A stretch of 64,000 bases of DNA from Microbacterium marinum (GTDB taxonomy: Bacteria; Actinomycetota; Actinomycetes; Actinomycetales; Microbacteriaceae), in NCBI RefSeq assembly GCF_014204835.1, contig NZ_JACHMD010000001.1:558001-622000 (forward strand), written 5' to 3'. The position numbers and the translations under genes are program-made. Under the pieces are notes generated by a model. That model saw nothing but the letters and a program-made list of their open reading frames with translations, searched no databases and had not been told where the DNA came from. Below, piece after piece: positions 34,600-43,558 of the stretch (position 1 is its first letter; each line of letters starts with the position of its first letter).

Positions 34600-36798
34600 A
34601 TGAACGCACAGCCGGCACCCGGGCAGGAGGAGCAGAAGAGCGCCCTCGAACAGTTCGGCATCAACCTGACCGATCGCGCCCGCCAGGGCGGACTCGACCC
34701 CGTCATCGGCCGCGACGGCGAGATCCGGCGCGTCAGCCAGGTGCTGACCCGCCGCACGAAGAACAACCCGGTCCTCATCGGCGAGCCCGGCGTCGGCAAG
34801 ACGGCCGTTGTCGAAGGCCTCGCCCAGCGCATCGTCGCCGGAGACGTGGCGGAGTCGCTGAAGGACAAAGAGCTCATCTCCCTCGACATCTCGGCCCTCG
34901 TCGCGGGAGCGATGTACCGCGGCCAGTTCGAGGAGCGGCTCAAGAGCGTCCTGAAGGAGATCACCGAGTCCGACGGGCGCGTGATCACGTTCATCGACGA
35001 GCTGCACACCCTCATGGGGGCGGGCGGTGGCGAGGGTTCCGTCGCGGCATCCAACATGCTGAAGCCGATGCTCGCCCGCGGCGAACTGCGCCTGATCGGT
35101 GCGACGACGCTCGACGAGTATCGCGAGTTCATCGAGAAGGATGCCGCGCTGGAGCGCCGCTTCCAGCAGGTGTACGTGGGTGAGCCGAGCGTCGAAGACA
35201 CCGTCGCGATCCTCCGCGGACTCAAGGAGCGGTACGAGGCGCACCACAAGGTGAGCATCTCGGACGGTGCACTCGTCGCGGCGGCCGCACTCTCGCACCG
35301 CTACATCCCGTCGCGCCAGCTGCCCGACAAGGCGATCGACCTCATCGACGAGGCCGCCTCGCGCCTGCGCATGGAGATCGACTCCGCGCCCCTCGAGATC
35401 GACGAGCTGCGACGCCACGCCGACCGGTTGAAGCTCGAAGAGCTGGCGCTCAAGAAGGAGAAGGACGACGCCTCGAAGGAGCGACTCGCCGCGTTGCGCG
35501 AGCAGCTGGCCACGGTGCAGCAGCAGCTCGGTGAGCTGCAGGCGCGCTGGGAGCGGGAGCGGGCGTCGCTGAACGCCGTCGGCGACTACAAGACGCGATT
35601 GGATGCCGCGCGCGTCGAAGCCGAGCGGGCTCAGCGCGAGGGCGACTTGGAGCGCGCCTCGCGGCTCCTCTACGCCGAGATCCCCGCCCTGGAGCGCAAG
35701 CTCGCCGAGGCGGAGAGCGCCGAACAGGCGGGCGCGGACGGCGCCGAGCGGATGGTCGGCGACCGGGTGACCGAGGAGGACATCGCCGATGTCATCGCGG
35801 CATGGACCGGCATCCCCGTCGGAAAGCTCCTGCAGAGCGAGTCTTCGCGTCTGATCCACCTCGAGTCGGAGCTGGGTCGCCGTCTCATCGGACAGAAGGC
35901 GGCCGTGAAGACCGTGTCCGACGCGGTGCGCCGCTCGCGCGCGGGCATCAGCGACCCGAACCGTCCCACCGGCTCGTTCCTGTTCCTCGGCCCCACCGGC
36001 GTCGGCAAGACCGAGCTCGCGAAGGCGCTCGCGGAGTTCCTCTTCGACGACGAGCGGGCGATGGTCCGCATCGATATGAGCGAGTACGGCGAGAAGCACT
36101 CCGTCGCCCGGCTGGTCGGCGCCCCTCCCGGGTATGTCGGCTTCGAGCAGGGCGGACAGCTCACCGAGGCCGTGCGCCGGCGTCCGTACTCGGTCGTGCT
36201 TCTCGACGAGGTCGAGAAGGCGCACCCCGAGGTGTTCGACGTCCTCCTGCAGGTGCTCGACGACGGCCGTCTCACCGACGGTCAGGGCCGGACGGTCGAC
36301 TTCACGAACGCGATCCTGATCCTCACCTCCAACCTCGGCTCCCCGGTGCTGATCGATCCGACGCTGTCGAGCGAGGTCAAGCGCGAGCAGGTCATGGCGA
36401 TGGTTCGACAGGCGTTCCGCCCCGAGTTCCTCAACCGGCTCGATGACATCGTGATGTTCCAGCCGCTCACCGAGTCCGACCTCGCGCAGATCGTCGAGCT
36501 CGCCGTGGACGCGCTGCAGCGCCGCCTGAAGGATCGCCGCCTGACGCTTGCCGTCACCCCCGACGCCCGGGCCTGGCTCGCCGAGCGTGGATACGACCCG
36601 CTGTTCGGCGCCCGGCCGCTGCGCCGCCTCATCCAGTCCGAGATCCAGGACCGCCTCGCGATGGCGCTGCTCTCGGGCGGCGTGCACGACGGCGACACGG
36701 TCCGGGTGGACGTCGCCGTCGACGGGTCGGGCCTCGCGCTGACAAGCGGCGGCCAGACGCCGGACGACGTGATCGAGGCGGAGCTCCTCGACGACTGA
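34600..36798 (+). CDS. clpB: ClpB-type disaggregase lacking the N-terminal domain
   Basis: 732 residues, against about 860 for standard ClpB. It begins directly before the first AAA+ module (Walker A GEPGVGKT at residues 61-68); the Clp_N domain is absent. The full coiled-coil M domain is present ([24 protein letters not shown] onward), then the second AAA+ module with [14 protein letters not shown] and TSNLGS. No ClpP-binding IGF/LGF loop is seen, so it is a disaggregase and not a protease partner. ATG 34600 has AGGAGA 4 nt upstream; the frame extends upstream but that part holds the HAIR operator. HspR control is expected. Confidence 0.93.
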   Translation: MNAQPAPGQEEQKSALEQFGINLTDRARQGGLDPVIGRDGEIRRVSQVLTRRTKNNPVLIGEPGVGKTAVVEGLAQRIVAGDVAESLKDKELISLDISALVAGAMYRGQFEERLKSVLKEITESDGRVITFIDELHTLMGAGGGEGSVAASNMLKPMLARGELRLIGATTLDEYREFIEKDAALERRFQQVYVGEPSVEDTVAILRGLKERYEAHHKVSISDGALVAAAALSHRYIPSRQLPDKAIDLIDEAASRLRMEIDSAPLEIDELRRHADRLKLEELALKKEKDDASKERLAALREQLATVQQQLGELQARWERERASLNAVGDYKTRLDAARVEAERAQREGDLERASRLLYAEIPALERKLAEAESAEQAGADGAERMVGDRVTEEDIADVIAAWTGIPVGKLLQSESSRLIHLESELGRRLIGQKAAVKTVSDAVRRSRAGISDPNRPTGSFLFLGPTGVGKTELAKALAEFLFDDERAMVRIDMSEYGEKHSVARLVGAPPGYVGFEQGGQLTEAVRRRPYSVVLLDEVEKAHPEVFDVLLQVLDDGRLTDGQGRTVDFTNAILILTSNLGSPVLIDPTLSSEVKREQVMAMVRQAFRPEFLNRLDDIVMFQPLTESDLAQIVELAVDALQRRLKDRRLTLAVTPDARAWLAERGYDPLFGARPLRRLIQSEIQDRLAMALLSGGVHDGDTVRVDVAVDGSGLALTSGGQTPDDVIEAELLDD

Positions 36799-36804
36799 GC
36801 GCAT

Positions 36805-36834
36805 GCCGCTCGGGCGGCCCATCGCCCGAGCGGC
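36805..36834 (+). terminator. Terminator after clpB
   Basis: Perfect 12-bp arms GCCGCTCGGGCG / CGCCCGAGCGGC with a 6-nt loop, 6 nt after the clpB stop. Confidence 0.85.
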
Positions 36835-36859
36835 CTGACCTGCGGCATAGCATCGTGTG

Positions 36860-37720
36860 ATGCGGACACCGAGGCCTCTGTGGACACGGGGGCCTGTGCG
36901 CACAGCGAGGGCTCTCTGGGGTGCCACCCATCCCGGTCCCGCCGTCGTGGTTACGGTGCTCTCCCTCGCGCTGGGGCTCGCCGCCGGCCTCGAGGCGTGG
37001 CGCGTGGTCGTCCTCGTCGCGGCGGTGTTCTTCGGTCAGCTGTCGGTGGGGCTCTCCAACGACGCCCTCGATCTGTATCGGGATGCCGCGGTGGGGCGCG
37101 CCGACAAGCCGCTCGTCCGCGGCGACACCCGTCGACAGACGGCCTGGGTCGCGGCGTTCGTGTGCGTCGTCGTCAGCCTGGGCGTCTCCCTGGTGCTGGG
37201 GCTGGGCATGCTCATCGCCCATGCCGTGGCTCTCGCCTCGGCGTGGGCGTACAACGGCCTGCTCAAAGCGACGCCGCTGTCGATCGCGCCGTTCCTGGTG
37301 AGCTTCGGGCTCTTCCCGTCGCTGCCGACGCTGTCGGCTCCCGACCCGCAGCCGGCCGCGCTCTGGGCGACGATCGCGGGCGCCGCGCTCGGCGCCGCCG
37401 TCCACCTGACGAACGTGCTTCCCGATCTCGACGACGACCGGCGCACCGGTATCCGCGGGCTCCCGCATCGCCTCGGCGCACCGCTGTCGGTGGGCGTCGC
37501 CGTCGCCGGCATCCTCGCTGCCGCGGTCGCCGTCCTCCTCGGCGGAGGCGGGTCGCCGGCGGGGTGGGTCTTCTTCGGCCTCGTCGTCGCGATCGCCGTC
37601 GGCGTCGCCGTGCGCATGCGGCGGCGCGGCCCCGACCGTACCGGCTTTCGTCTCGTGATGGCGGCGGCGCTGGTGCTCGCCGTGCAGCTCGTCGTCACCT
37701 CCGCCGCGCTCACGGCCTGA
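36860..37720 (+). CDS. UbiA-family membrane prenyltransferase
   Basis: 286 residues, about eight or nine membrane helices. Both Asp-rich prenyl-diphosphate motifs are visible: NDALDLYRDAAVGRADKP (NDxxDxxxD) and LPDLDDDRRTGIRGLPHRLG. It would attach a prenyl chain to an aromatic or other acceptor. ATG 36860 has TAGCAT exactly 6 nt before it; a GTG lies one codon earlier. It faces the type III PKS-methyltransferase-monooxygenase operon, whose aromatic product is a plausible acceptor (inference from context). It is a separate transcription unit, convergent with the monooxygenase gene. Confidence 0.88.
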   Translation: MRTPRPLWTRGPVRTARALWGATHPGPAVVVTVLSLALGLAAGLEAWRVVVLVAAVFFGQLSVGLSNDALDLYRDAAVGRADKPLVRGDTRRQTAWVAAFVCVVVSLGVSLVLGLGMLIAHAVALASAWAYNGLLKATPLSIAPFLVSFGLFPSLPTLSAPDPQPAALWATIAGAALGAAVHLTNVLPDLDDDRRTGIRGLPHRLGAPLSVGVAVAGILAAAVAVLLGGGGSPAGWVFFGLVVAIAVGVAVRMRRRGPDRTGFRLVMAAALVLAVQLVVTSAALTA

Positions 37721-37751
37721 CGACCGGCTCGGTCCGACTGGGTCGGCGGGC

Positions 37752-37770
37752 GCGCGGGTCGCGAGCCCGC
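37752..37770. terminator. Possible bidirectional hairpin between UbiA and monooxygenase genes
   Basis: CGCGGG / CCCGCG arms (6 bp) with a 7-nt loop in the 69-bp convergent gap. Short stem, no T-run. Confidence 0.35.
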
Positions 37771-37789
37771 GGGTCCGTGACCGCGCGGA

Positions 37790-38932
37790 TCAGCGGGCCG
37801 CGGCGTCGAAGCCCATCGCGTAGGCGCGGGGGATCAGCGTGCCGGTCGCGGTGAGCACGGTCCCGAGCGACCGGGTGATCGCCCCGTGTGCGCGCGGCGG
37901 CACCGGCCGGCCCAGCCGCATGTTGACGGCGGCCATCCGCCCCGCGATGCGGGCCGACCGCAGTCGATCGCGCTCCCAGCGGGCGAGGTCCGCCTCGGGG
38001 GCAGAACCCGACCGAATCCACTGCGCCAGCAGCGGGGCGAGTGTCGCGGCATCCAGCAACCCGAGGTTCAGCCCCTGCCCGCCGATGGGACTGATCTCGT
38101 GCGCCGTGTCACCGATGACGAACAGGCGCCCCCGACGCATCGCCGGCGCGAGGACGCGGCGCACCGAGAACGCCGTCGCGGCGTCCACCGCTGCGGCGGC
38201 GACCGCCTCGCCACGCTCGGAAAGCGCAGCGCGCAGACGCTCGCGCCGCGCGTCGGGCGCGTCGTCGCCACCGGCATCCCACGCGACGAAGCGCCGGTGC
38301 CCGCCGGGGAGCGGGAACGACTCGAGCACCCCCGCGGGGGAGAGATGTACGACGGCCGTCTCGGCATCGTCGCGCGGGGGGACGGCGGCATCCGTCATGA
38401 GATACCGATCGGGGTACGGCGTCCGCCGGAGCGCGCCGGGGCGGAAGACGAGGTCGCGCGCGCTGACGCCGGCGGCGACGACGACGGTCGGAGCGCGGTG
38501 CTCGGTGGACTCCGAACGGACGACGACCGCGCGCTCCTCCGGACGGACGGCGACGACCTTCGTGTCGCGGACCGGTTCGGGCGCCCCCGCAGCCAGCGCG
38601 GCCTCGGTCGCCGCCTGCGGCAGGGTGGCGACGTAGGGATGCCGCGTGTCCAGCCGGTCGAAGCGCACGGTGCCCAGCAGTCGCCCGTCGCTGCGTGCTT
38701 CTCCCCGACGGACCAGGACCGCACCGGCGAGGAGCCGCTCGGTCGCGCCCCCCGCTTCGAGCGCCGCGAGCGTCGGGGCATGCAGCCCGATCGCCCGGGA
38801 GCCGGCTCCCGCCGCGGACCGCTGCTCGAGGAGCTCCACCGTGACGCCGGAGCGTGCGAGCTCTGCCGCGAGCAGGGTGCCCACCGGCCCCGCGCCGACG
38901 ATCACGACGCCGGGGGCGCCACCGTCAGCCAC
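37790..38932 (-). CDS. FAD-dependent aromatic-ring monooxygenase (SrsC-like)
   Basis: 380 residues of the UbiH/PHBH class A flavin monooxygenase fold: FAD motif GVVIVGAGPVGTLLAAELARSG near the N-terminus and the second FAD motif FVIGDTAHEISPIGGQGLNLGL. It would hydroxylate an aromatic ring with NAD(P)H and O2. GTG 38932 overlaps the end of the methyltransferase gene by 8 nt. As last gene of a type III PKS-methyltransferase-monooxygenase operon it matches the position and type of srsC in Streptomyces griseus phenolic-lipid synthesis; this assignment rests on context. Confidence 0.85.
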   Translation of the reverse strand: MADGGAPGVVIVGAGPVGTLLAAELARSGVTVELLEQRSAAGAGSRAIGLHAPTLAALEAGGATERLLAGAVLVRRGEARSDGRLLGTVRFDRLDTRHPYVATLPQAATEAALAAGAPEPVRDTKVVAVRPEERAVVVRSESTEHRAPTVVVAAGVSARDLVFRPGALRRTPYPDRYLMTDAAVPPRDDAETAVVHLSPAGVLESFPLPGGHRRFVAWDAGGDDAPDARRERLRAALSERGEAVAAAAVDAATAFSVRRVLAPAMRRGRLFVIGDTAHEISPIGGQGLNLGLLDAATLAPLLAQWIRSGSAPEADLARWERDRLRSARIAGRMAAVNMRLGRPVPPRAHGAITRSLGTVLTATGTLIPRAYAMGFDAAAR

Positions 38933-39632
38933 GCCGGTCTCCCGCGTGACCTCGGCCGATCGCGAGCAGCCGGAACGGCGCGGGGGTGACGACCTGCCAG
39001 TCGCCGCCGAGCGCGGCTTGGAGCTCGTCGGCGCGGTGGCTGCGGCGGATCGACCGGAGCCCGTCGGTGCGGAGGAACGTCCCGTGCTGCAGCGGGGTGA
39101 TCCCGACGCTGTAGAGCGCGTAGGCGAGGCGACCGCGCTCGATGTCGGCGTGGAAGACCGGGCCGGCCGTCAGTGCCGAGGTGTCGTCGGCGAACCCGGC
39201 GAGGTCGGCCTTGCTCAGGTGGTGCAGGACGTGATTCGAGATCACGGCGTCGAATCGGATGCCGGTGGCTCGCAGGGCTGCGGCATCCGTGGCGGCGAAC
39301 GTCACGTTCGGTCGCTCCCGCTCGCGCGCCACATCGAGCGCGCGCTCGTCGGGGTCGATGCCGAGCCAGTCCACGCGGAGCCCCTCGCGCTCGGCGCGAT
39401 CGGCGAGGCGGACGATGACGTCGCCTCCGCCGCTGCCGACGTCGAGCACGCGCGCCGGGCGGTCGAGACCGCGGAGCACCGGCGCCAGGTGGCGTTCCCA
39501 CACCCGTCCCCAGCCGCCGATGAGCCGGTTCACGGTGTCGAATCGGCGCAGGGTGGCCGCGAGCCGCGCGGGGTCGCAGTCGGGATCGTCCATCAGTTCG
39601 CGCAGGACGGTGTCGCGGGTCCGCAGGCTCAC
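38925..39632 (-). CDS. SAM-dependent methyltransferase (SrsB-like position)
   Basis: 235 residues, class I methyltransferase fold. Motif I is VLDVGSGGGDVIVRLAD, the following acidic loop is IDPDERALDVAR, and the post-motif FDAVISNHVLHHLSKADL is present. It would methylate a small molecule, most likely the phenolic product of the neighbouring type III PKS. GTG 39632 overlaps the PKS stop by 4 nt and the monooxygenase GTG overlaps its own end by 8 nt, so the three genes are one coupled operon. The much longer open frame through this region is an artefact. Confidence 0.85.
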   Translation of the reverse strand: MSLRTRDTVLRELMDDPDCDPARLAATLRRFDTVNRLIGGWGRVWERHLAPVLRGLDRPARVLDVGSGGGDVIVRLADRAEREGLRVDWLGIDPDERALDVARERERPNVTFAATDAAALRATGIRFDAVISNHVLHHLSKADLAGFADDTSALTAGPVFHADIERGRLAYALYSVGITPLQHGTFLRTDGLRSIRRSHRADELQAALGGDWQVVTPAPFRLLAIGRGHAGDRRG

Positions 39633-40807
39633 GCCGTCTCGCTCCGTCCCGCGGTCAGGAGCGCGGACTCGAGGGTGAGGCCGGGGCCGAACGCGAGCGC
39701 GACGAGGCGGTCGCCGTGTGCGAGCGACCCCTGGAGGAAGGACTGCAGGATGAAGAGGATCGTCGCGCTCGACATGTTGCCGTAGTCGCGCAACACTGCC
39801 CGCGAGGCGTCGAGCGCCGGAGCGGCGAGCCCCAGCCCCGTCTCGACGCGGTCGAGCACGCTGCGTCCGCCGGGATGCACCGCCCACGCGTCGGCCGTGT
39901 CGTCGCCGAGGAACCGTTGCATCGCTTCGCGGACCTCCCGCCCGACGATCCGCGGCACCTCTGCGGAGAGGACCATGTCGAACCCCGTGTCGCCGACGGT
40001 CCACGCCATGTCGTGTTCGCCCTCCTCTGCCAGGGCGGTGCCGAACCGGTCGAGATCGAGCCAGCGCTCTCCGCGTCGCGCAGGGTCGGCGCTCACGACG
40101 GCCGCCGCGGCGCCGTCGGCGAACACCGACGCGGCGACGATCTGGTCGTGATCGTCCGGGCGACGGACGTGGAGCGAGCAGAGCTCGGCGCACGCGACGA
40201 GGACGACGGCGGTGGGGTCGGAATCGCAGATGCGCGCGGCCGCGCGCAGTGCCGGGACGGCCGCTGCGCAGCCCATGAACCCGAGGTGGTAGCGCTCGAC
40301 CGTCGGAGCGAGGCCCAGGTCGCGGACGAGCCGGAAGTCGGGGCCGGGCGCGAAGAGGCCGGTGCACGAGACCGTCACGACGTGGGTCACGTCGCCGGCT
40401 CCGACGGATGCCGCGGCGAGGGCTTTCGTGGACGCCTCGGCGAACAGCGGCGGCGCCTCGCGGATGTAGGCGTCGTTGCGTGCGCCCGTCGGCGGGGCCA
40501 GCAGCCGCCCCGCGTCGTCGACCGTCGCGAGCGCGGCGCCCTGCGGTGAGGCCTCCGACGGATCCCCCACCGGCAGGTCCTCGATCGGCGGCATCCCCTC
40601 CGTCCCAGTGCCGCGGTCGGCCGCCGCGGCCAGGTCGCCCAGCACGGTGTGGCGGGTCTGGATGGCGGAGGCGTCGAATGCCGCTCCGATCAGCCGTCGC
40701 GTGAGCCGGTCGACGCCTGCCTGCGCCGCGAACAGGTCGCGCACCGCGCTCTGGTGCAGGCGAGCGGGCGGCACCGCGGTGCCGATGCCCAGGATGCGCG
40801 AGGTCAT
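39629..40807 (-). CDS. Type III polyketide synthase
   Basis: 392 residues. The chalcone-synthase-type catalytic triad is complete: Cys180 (FMGCAAAVPALRAA), His311 (WAVHPGGRSVLD) and Asn344 (DYGNMSSATILF). It condenses malonyl-CoA units on an acyl starter; bacterial relatives make alkylresorcinols, alkylpyrones or tetrahydroxynaphthalene. The region around residues 95-115 (LLAPPTGARNDAYIREAPP) is typical of the alkylresorcinol/alkylpyrone group, so a long-chain phenolic or pyrone is the favoured product (inference). It heads an operon with a methyltransferase and a flavin monooxygenase, as in srsABC. Confidence 0.92.
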   Translation of the reverse strand: MTSRILGIGTAVPPARLHQSAVRDLFAAQAGVDRLTRRLIGAAFDASAIQTRHTVLGDLAAAADRGTGTEGMPPIEDLPVGDPSEASPQGAALATVDDAGRLLAPPTGARNDAYIREAPPLFAEASTKALAAASVGAGDVTHVVTVSCTGLFAPGPDFRLVRDLGLAPTVERYHLGFMGCAAAVPALRAAARICDSDPTAVVLVACAELCSLHVRRPDDHDQIVAASVFADGAAAAVVSADPARRGERWLDLDRFGTALAEEGEHDMAWTVGDTGFDMVLSAEVPRIVGREVREAMQRFLGDDTADAWAVHPGGRSVLDRVETGLGLAAPALDASRAVLRDYGNMSSATILFILQSFLQGSLAHGDRLVALAFGPGLTLESALLTAGRSETA

Positions 40808-40869
40808 GCCTCACCGTAACCGGCGGTTGGGTGGCCGCGGCGACCCCTGTCGCCCGTTCGGCCGGTCGT

Positions 40870-42210
40870 CTATGGTGCCGCCGGATCGGGGGTGGATGCC
40901 GCGCGCGGGAGATCGCGGGTCCAGAACGGGCCGAAGGTGACGAAGACGGCCGACAGTAGGGCGCCGAACGACCCGATCCAGAGGGTCGCCGTGGTTCCGA
41001 CCCAGGTGCCGAGGCCTCCTGCGAGCAAGGCGGCGATGGGCATGACTCCCCAGACGCAGAAGCGGATCGACGCGTTCATCCGGCCGAGGAGCCGCTTGGG
41101 GGTGATGCGCTGGCGGAACGTGACCTGGGTGATGTTGTAGACGAGGACGGCGAAGATCATGAGGAAGTTCTGCACGATGAGCAGCGGAACGGCGATTTCG
41201 GGCACGACCGCCGCGACCGGCAGGATCAGGGCGAACACCGAGAAGGCGATCGCGCTGAGGGGCACGGCGCGAGCCTCTCCCACCCAGCGCACGATGTGCG
41301 CCGTCGCGAAGGCACCGGCGAGCCCGCCCAGCGATCCCGCCATGAAGATGAGACCCATGACGGCGGGGGAGAGGCCGAGGGTGCGCAGGATGAAGATCGG
41401 CAGCAGCGTCGTGGTGAGGGTTGCGAAGAAGTTCGAGACTGCGGTGGTACCCACGATCCGGCGCAGGTAGGGGTTGCCGAAGACCCAGGCGAGTCCTTCG
41501 CGGATGGATCGCACGAGTGGATCGTGCGATCCCTGCACGACGACCTCGCTGTCGCGTGTGCGCAGGAGCGCGAGCATCGAGACCACGTAGGTCGCCGCCG
41601 TGACGAGGATCGCGAACGGCGCGGTGATGACGCCGATGAGCCAGCCGCCTGCGGCGGGGCCGGCGATGCCGGCGAGCTCGGAGGTCGCTTGGAGCTTTCC
41701 GTTCGCGTCGGCGATCTGGTCGTCGCGGACGAGGGAGGGAACGATGCTCTGGTACGAGACGTCGAAGAAGACGGTGGCGACGCTCATGACGAGGGCGACG
41801 GCGACCATGTGCCAGATCTCGAGCGCACCAAGCCACCAGAGCAGCGGGAGCGTCGCGAGGGCGACGGCGCGGACGAGGTCGGCCCAGATCATGACGTGGC
41901 GCTTGCGCATCCGGTCGATCCAGGCGCCGGCCGGAAGGCCGATCACGAGGAAGGCGGCGGTGCCCGCGGCCCCCAGGATGCCGACTTCGAGCTCCGACGC
42001 GTGCAGCAGGAGCACCGCGAGGACGGGGATGGCGAGCTCGGTGACCTGGGCGCCGAACTGGCTGAGCGCCTGCCCGGTCCACATCGTCACGAAGTTGCCG
42101 TCGCGCCAGAGCCCGCGTGGGCGAGCGGTGGTGTGGTCCGGCGGGTCGATCTCGTCGAAAGGCTGCGGCCCGGGTTCGGGCGCGGGGTCCGGGCCGACTG
42201 ATTGGGACAT
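40870..42210 (-). CDS. MFS exporter (EntS/MefA-like)
   Basis: 446 residues, twelve membrane helices, MFS_3/EntS type: LWRDGNFVTMWTGQALSQFGAQVTELAIPVLAV at the first helix and LPAGAWIDRMRKRHVMIWADLVRA as the loop 2-3 motif. It likely exports a hydrophobic small molecule or drug. It precedes the PKS operon in the same direction (62 bp gap) and is divergent from an ArsR-like regulator, so it could export the polyketide product or be a separate drug pump. ATG 42210 has CAGACT 7 nt upstream. Confidence 0.87.
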   Translation of the reverse strand: MSQSVGPDPAPEPGPQPFDEIDPPDHTTARPRGLWRDGNFVTMWTGQALSQFGAQVTELAIPVLAVLLLHASELEVGILGAAGTAAFLVIGLPAGAWIDRMRKRHVMIWADLVRAVALATLPLLWWLGALEIWHMVAVALVMSVATVFFDVSYQSIVPSLVRDDQIADANGKLQATSELAGIAGPAAGGWLIGVITAPFAILVTAATYVVSMLALLRTRDSEVVVQGSHDPLVRSIREGLAWVFGNPYLRRIVGTTAVSNFFATLTTTLLPIFILRTLGLSPAVMGLIFMAGSLGGLAGAFATAHIVRWVGEARAVPLSAIAFSVFALILPVAAVVPEIAVPLLIVQNFLMIFAVLVYNITQVTFRQRITPKRLLGRMNASIRFCVWGVMPIAALLAGGLGTWVGTTATLWIGSFGALLSAVFVTFGPFWTRDLPRAASTPDPAAP

Positions 42211-42231
42211 GTCGATCAGTCTGCGATGAGT

Positions 42232-42249
42232 GATTGGGCGTTGTCAATC
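42232..42249. promoter_or_regulatory. Candidate operator of the ArsR-like regulator
   Basis: GATTG-N8-CAATC inverted repeat in the 58-bp gap between the divergent exporter and regulator genes; it overlaps the region between the -35-like TTGGGC (42234-42239) and the -10 TACGAT (42257-42262) of the regulator. Short arms. Confidence 0.4.
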
Positions 42250-42268
42250 GCTTCGCTACGATGAGGGC

Positions 42269-42787
42269 ATGTCAGCGCGTCACGAGGAGTGGGAAGCGGA
42301 TGCCGAGGCGATCGCGAAGGCGCTGAGTTCGCCGCTCCGGTTGCGGGTCCTCCGCCTGTGCGCCTTCGACGCGCGCACCAACAAGGAGCTGGCCCTGCTG
42401 CTGCAGGTCAACCCGGGCACGATGCTCCACCACGTCCGCACCCTCGTGGACACAGGGCTGCTCGCTGCCGATCCCGAGCGCGCCGGAACGCGGGGCGCAC
42501 GCGAAGTCCCGTACCGTGCGACGGGCTTGTCGTGGCGCGGACCGCGCCTCCCGAACCAGTCGGTCGTGCTGCTGGAGACGATGCGGCAGCAGCTCGCGAC
42601 GGTGGATCCCGAAGACATCGACACCACGTGGCTCGGGCTGCGTCTGAATGCGGCGCACCTGCAGGAGCTTGAGGAGCGCCTCTACGCGCTGCTCCAGGAG
42701 TTCAAGGAGCGAGGGCCAGACGACGACGGCGACCCCTACTCCCTCGTCACGGTCCTGCATCCCGACCTCAACCCGCGCAGCGCGTAG
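42269..42787 (+). CDS. ArsR-like winged-helix regulator (HTH_20 type)
   Basis: 172 residues. Winged helix near the N-terminus: AIAKALSSPLRLRVLRLCAFDARTNKELALLLQVNPGTMLHHVRTLVDTGLLAAD, then RGAREVPYRATGLSW. The longer C-terminal alpha-helical part is typical of regulators paired with MFS pumps. No metal-binding cysteines. It is divergent from the exporter at 40870-42210 and probably represses it. ATG 42269 has TACGAT 6 nt upstream. Upstream extension of the frame is rejected. Confidence 0.88.
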   Translation: MSARHEEWEADAEAIAKALSSPLRLRVLRLCAFDARTNKELALLLQVNPGTMLHHVRTLVDTGLLAADPERAGTRGAREVPYRATGLSWRGPRLPNQSVVLLETMRQQLATVDPEDIDTTWLGLRLNAAHLQELEERLYALLQEFKERGPDDDGDPYSLVTVLHPDLNPRSA

Positions 42788-42801
42788 CCGCGCCGTCCCG
42801 G

Positions 42802-43419
42802 TCAGTCGTCGAGGAGGAGGGACTCGGCGACGGGGCGCCGTGTGCGCGGTGCGGACTCGCGCTCCTGCACCTTCTCCGACGCCGAGGCGAAGTCTCCCAG
42901 CGAGCCGACCGCCGTGACCGTCAGCGGTCGCAGGGTGTCGGGGAGCGAGAACGACGCCGCGAGCGCGTCGGCGTCGAAGCCGCCCATCTGGTGGGTGAAG
43001 AGTCCTGCCGCGTGCGCCTGGATCGTGAAGTGCGCGGCCGCCTGTCCCACGTCGTAGGACGACCAGCGCAGCGGCTTGCCGTCCGCCTCCGTCGCCGCGA
43101 CGAAGACGACGAGAGCGGCGGCATCCGGAGCCCATCCCTGATTGAAGCCGACGAGCGCGTCGACGATCTTCGCGTGGGATGCCGTGCCGCGGCGCGCGAC
43201 GAGGAAGCGCCACGGCTGCGTGTTCGACGCCGATGGCGACCAGCGCGCGGCCTCGAGCGCCGATGCGAGGGCGTCCTCGTCGATCGGCGTCTCGCCGTCG
43301 AACAGGCGGGTGCTCCACCGCTCGGTCAGCACATCCAGGATGGGGCGGTCGGTGGTCGCGGCGCGGTCGGGCACGGGGCTCCTCGGGTCGGGGACGGGGG
43401 TCGCGCGGGGTGTGCGCAT
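42802..43419 (-). CDS. Nitroreductase-family FMN oxidoreductase
   Basis: 205 residues. FMN-binding segments are RWSTRLFDGETPIDEDALASALEAARWSPSASNTQPWRFLV at the N-terminus and GLFTHQMGGFDADAL later, typical of NfsA/Frp-type nitroreductases; it would reduce nitro compounds or flavins with NAD(P)H. ATG 43419 is chosen because TTGAAT lies exactly 6 nt before it; a GGAGGG directly adjoining the ATG is too close to act as a ribosome site. A longer start at 43467 is possible. Convergent with the ArsR-like regulator. Confidence 0.85.
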   Translation of the reverse strand: MRTPRATPVPDPRSPVPDRAATTDRPILDVLTERWSTRLFDGETPIDEDALASALEAARWSPSASNTQPWRFLVARRGTASHAKIVDALVGFNQGWAPDAAALVVFVAATEADGKPLRWSSYDVGQAAAHFTIQAHAAGLFTHQMGGFDADALAASFSLPDTLRPLTVTAVGSLGDFASASEKVQERESAPRTRRPVAESLLLDD

Positions 43420-43558
43420 CCCTCCATTCAACCCGAGGGAACGGGCGACGGCGTCGCGCGGTGTCATCGGGAGTCACCGCACCGCGCACGTCAAGAGCCC
43501 TCCGCCGTCGGGATCGGCGCGCTAGCGTCGGGGACGACCACCCGAACCGGAGGAGCCC

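Noticed and set aside
38925..40814. A single 629-codon frame covering the PKS and methyltransferase region
   Set aside because: Only its last 235 codons (methyltransferase) are real; upstream it is out of frame with the PKS, whose catalytic triad is intact in another frame.
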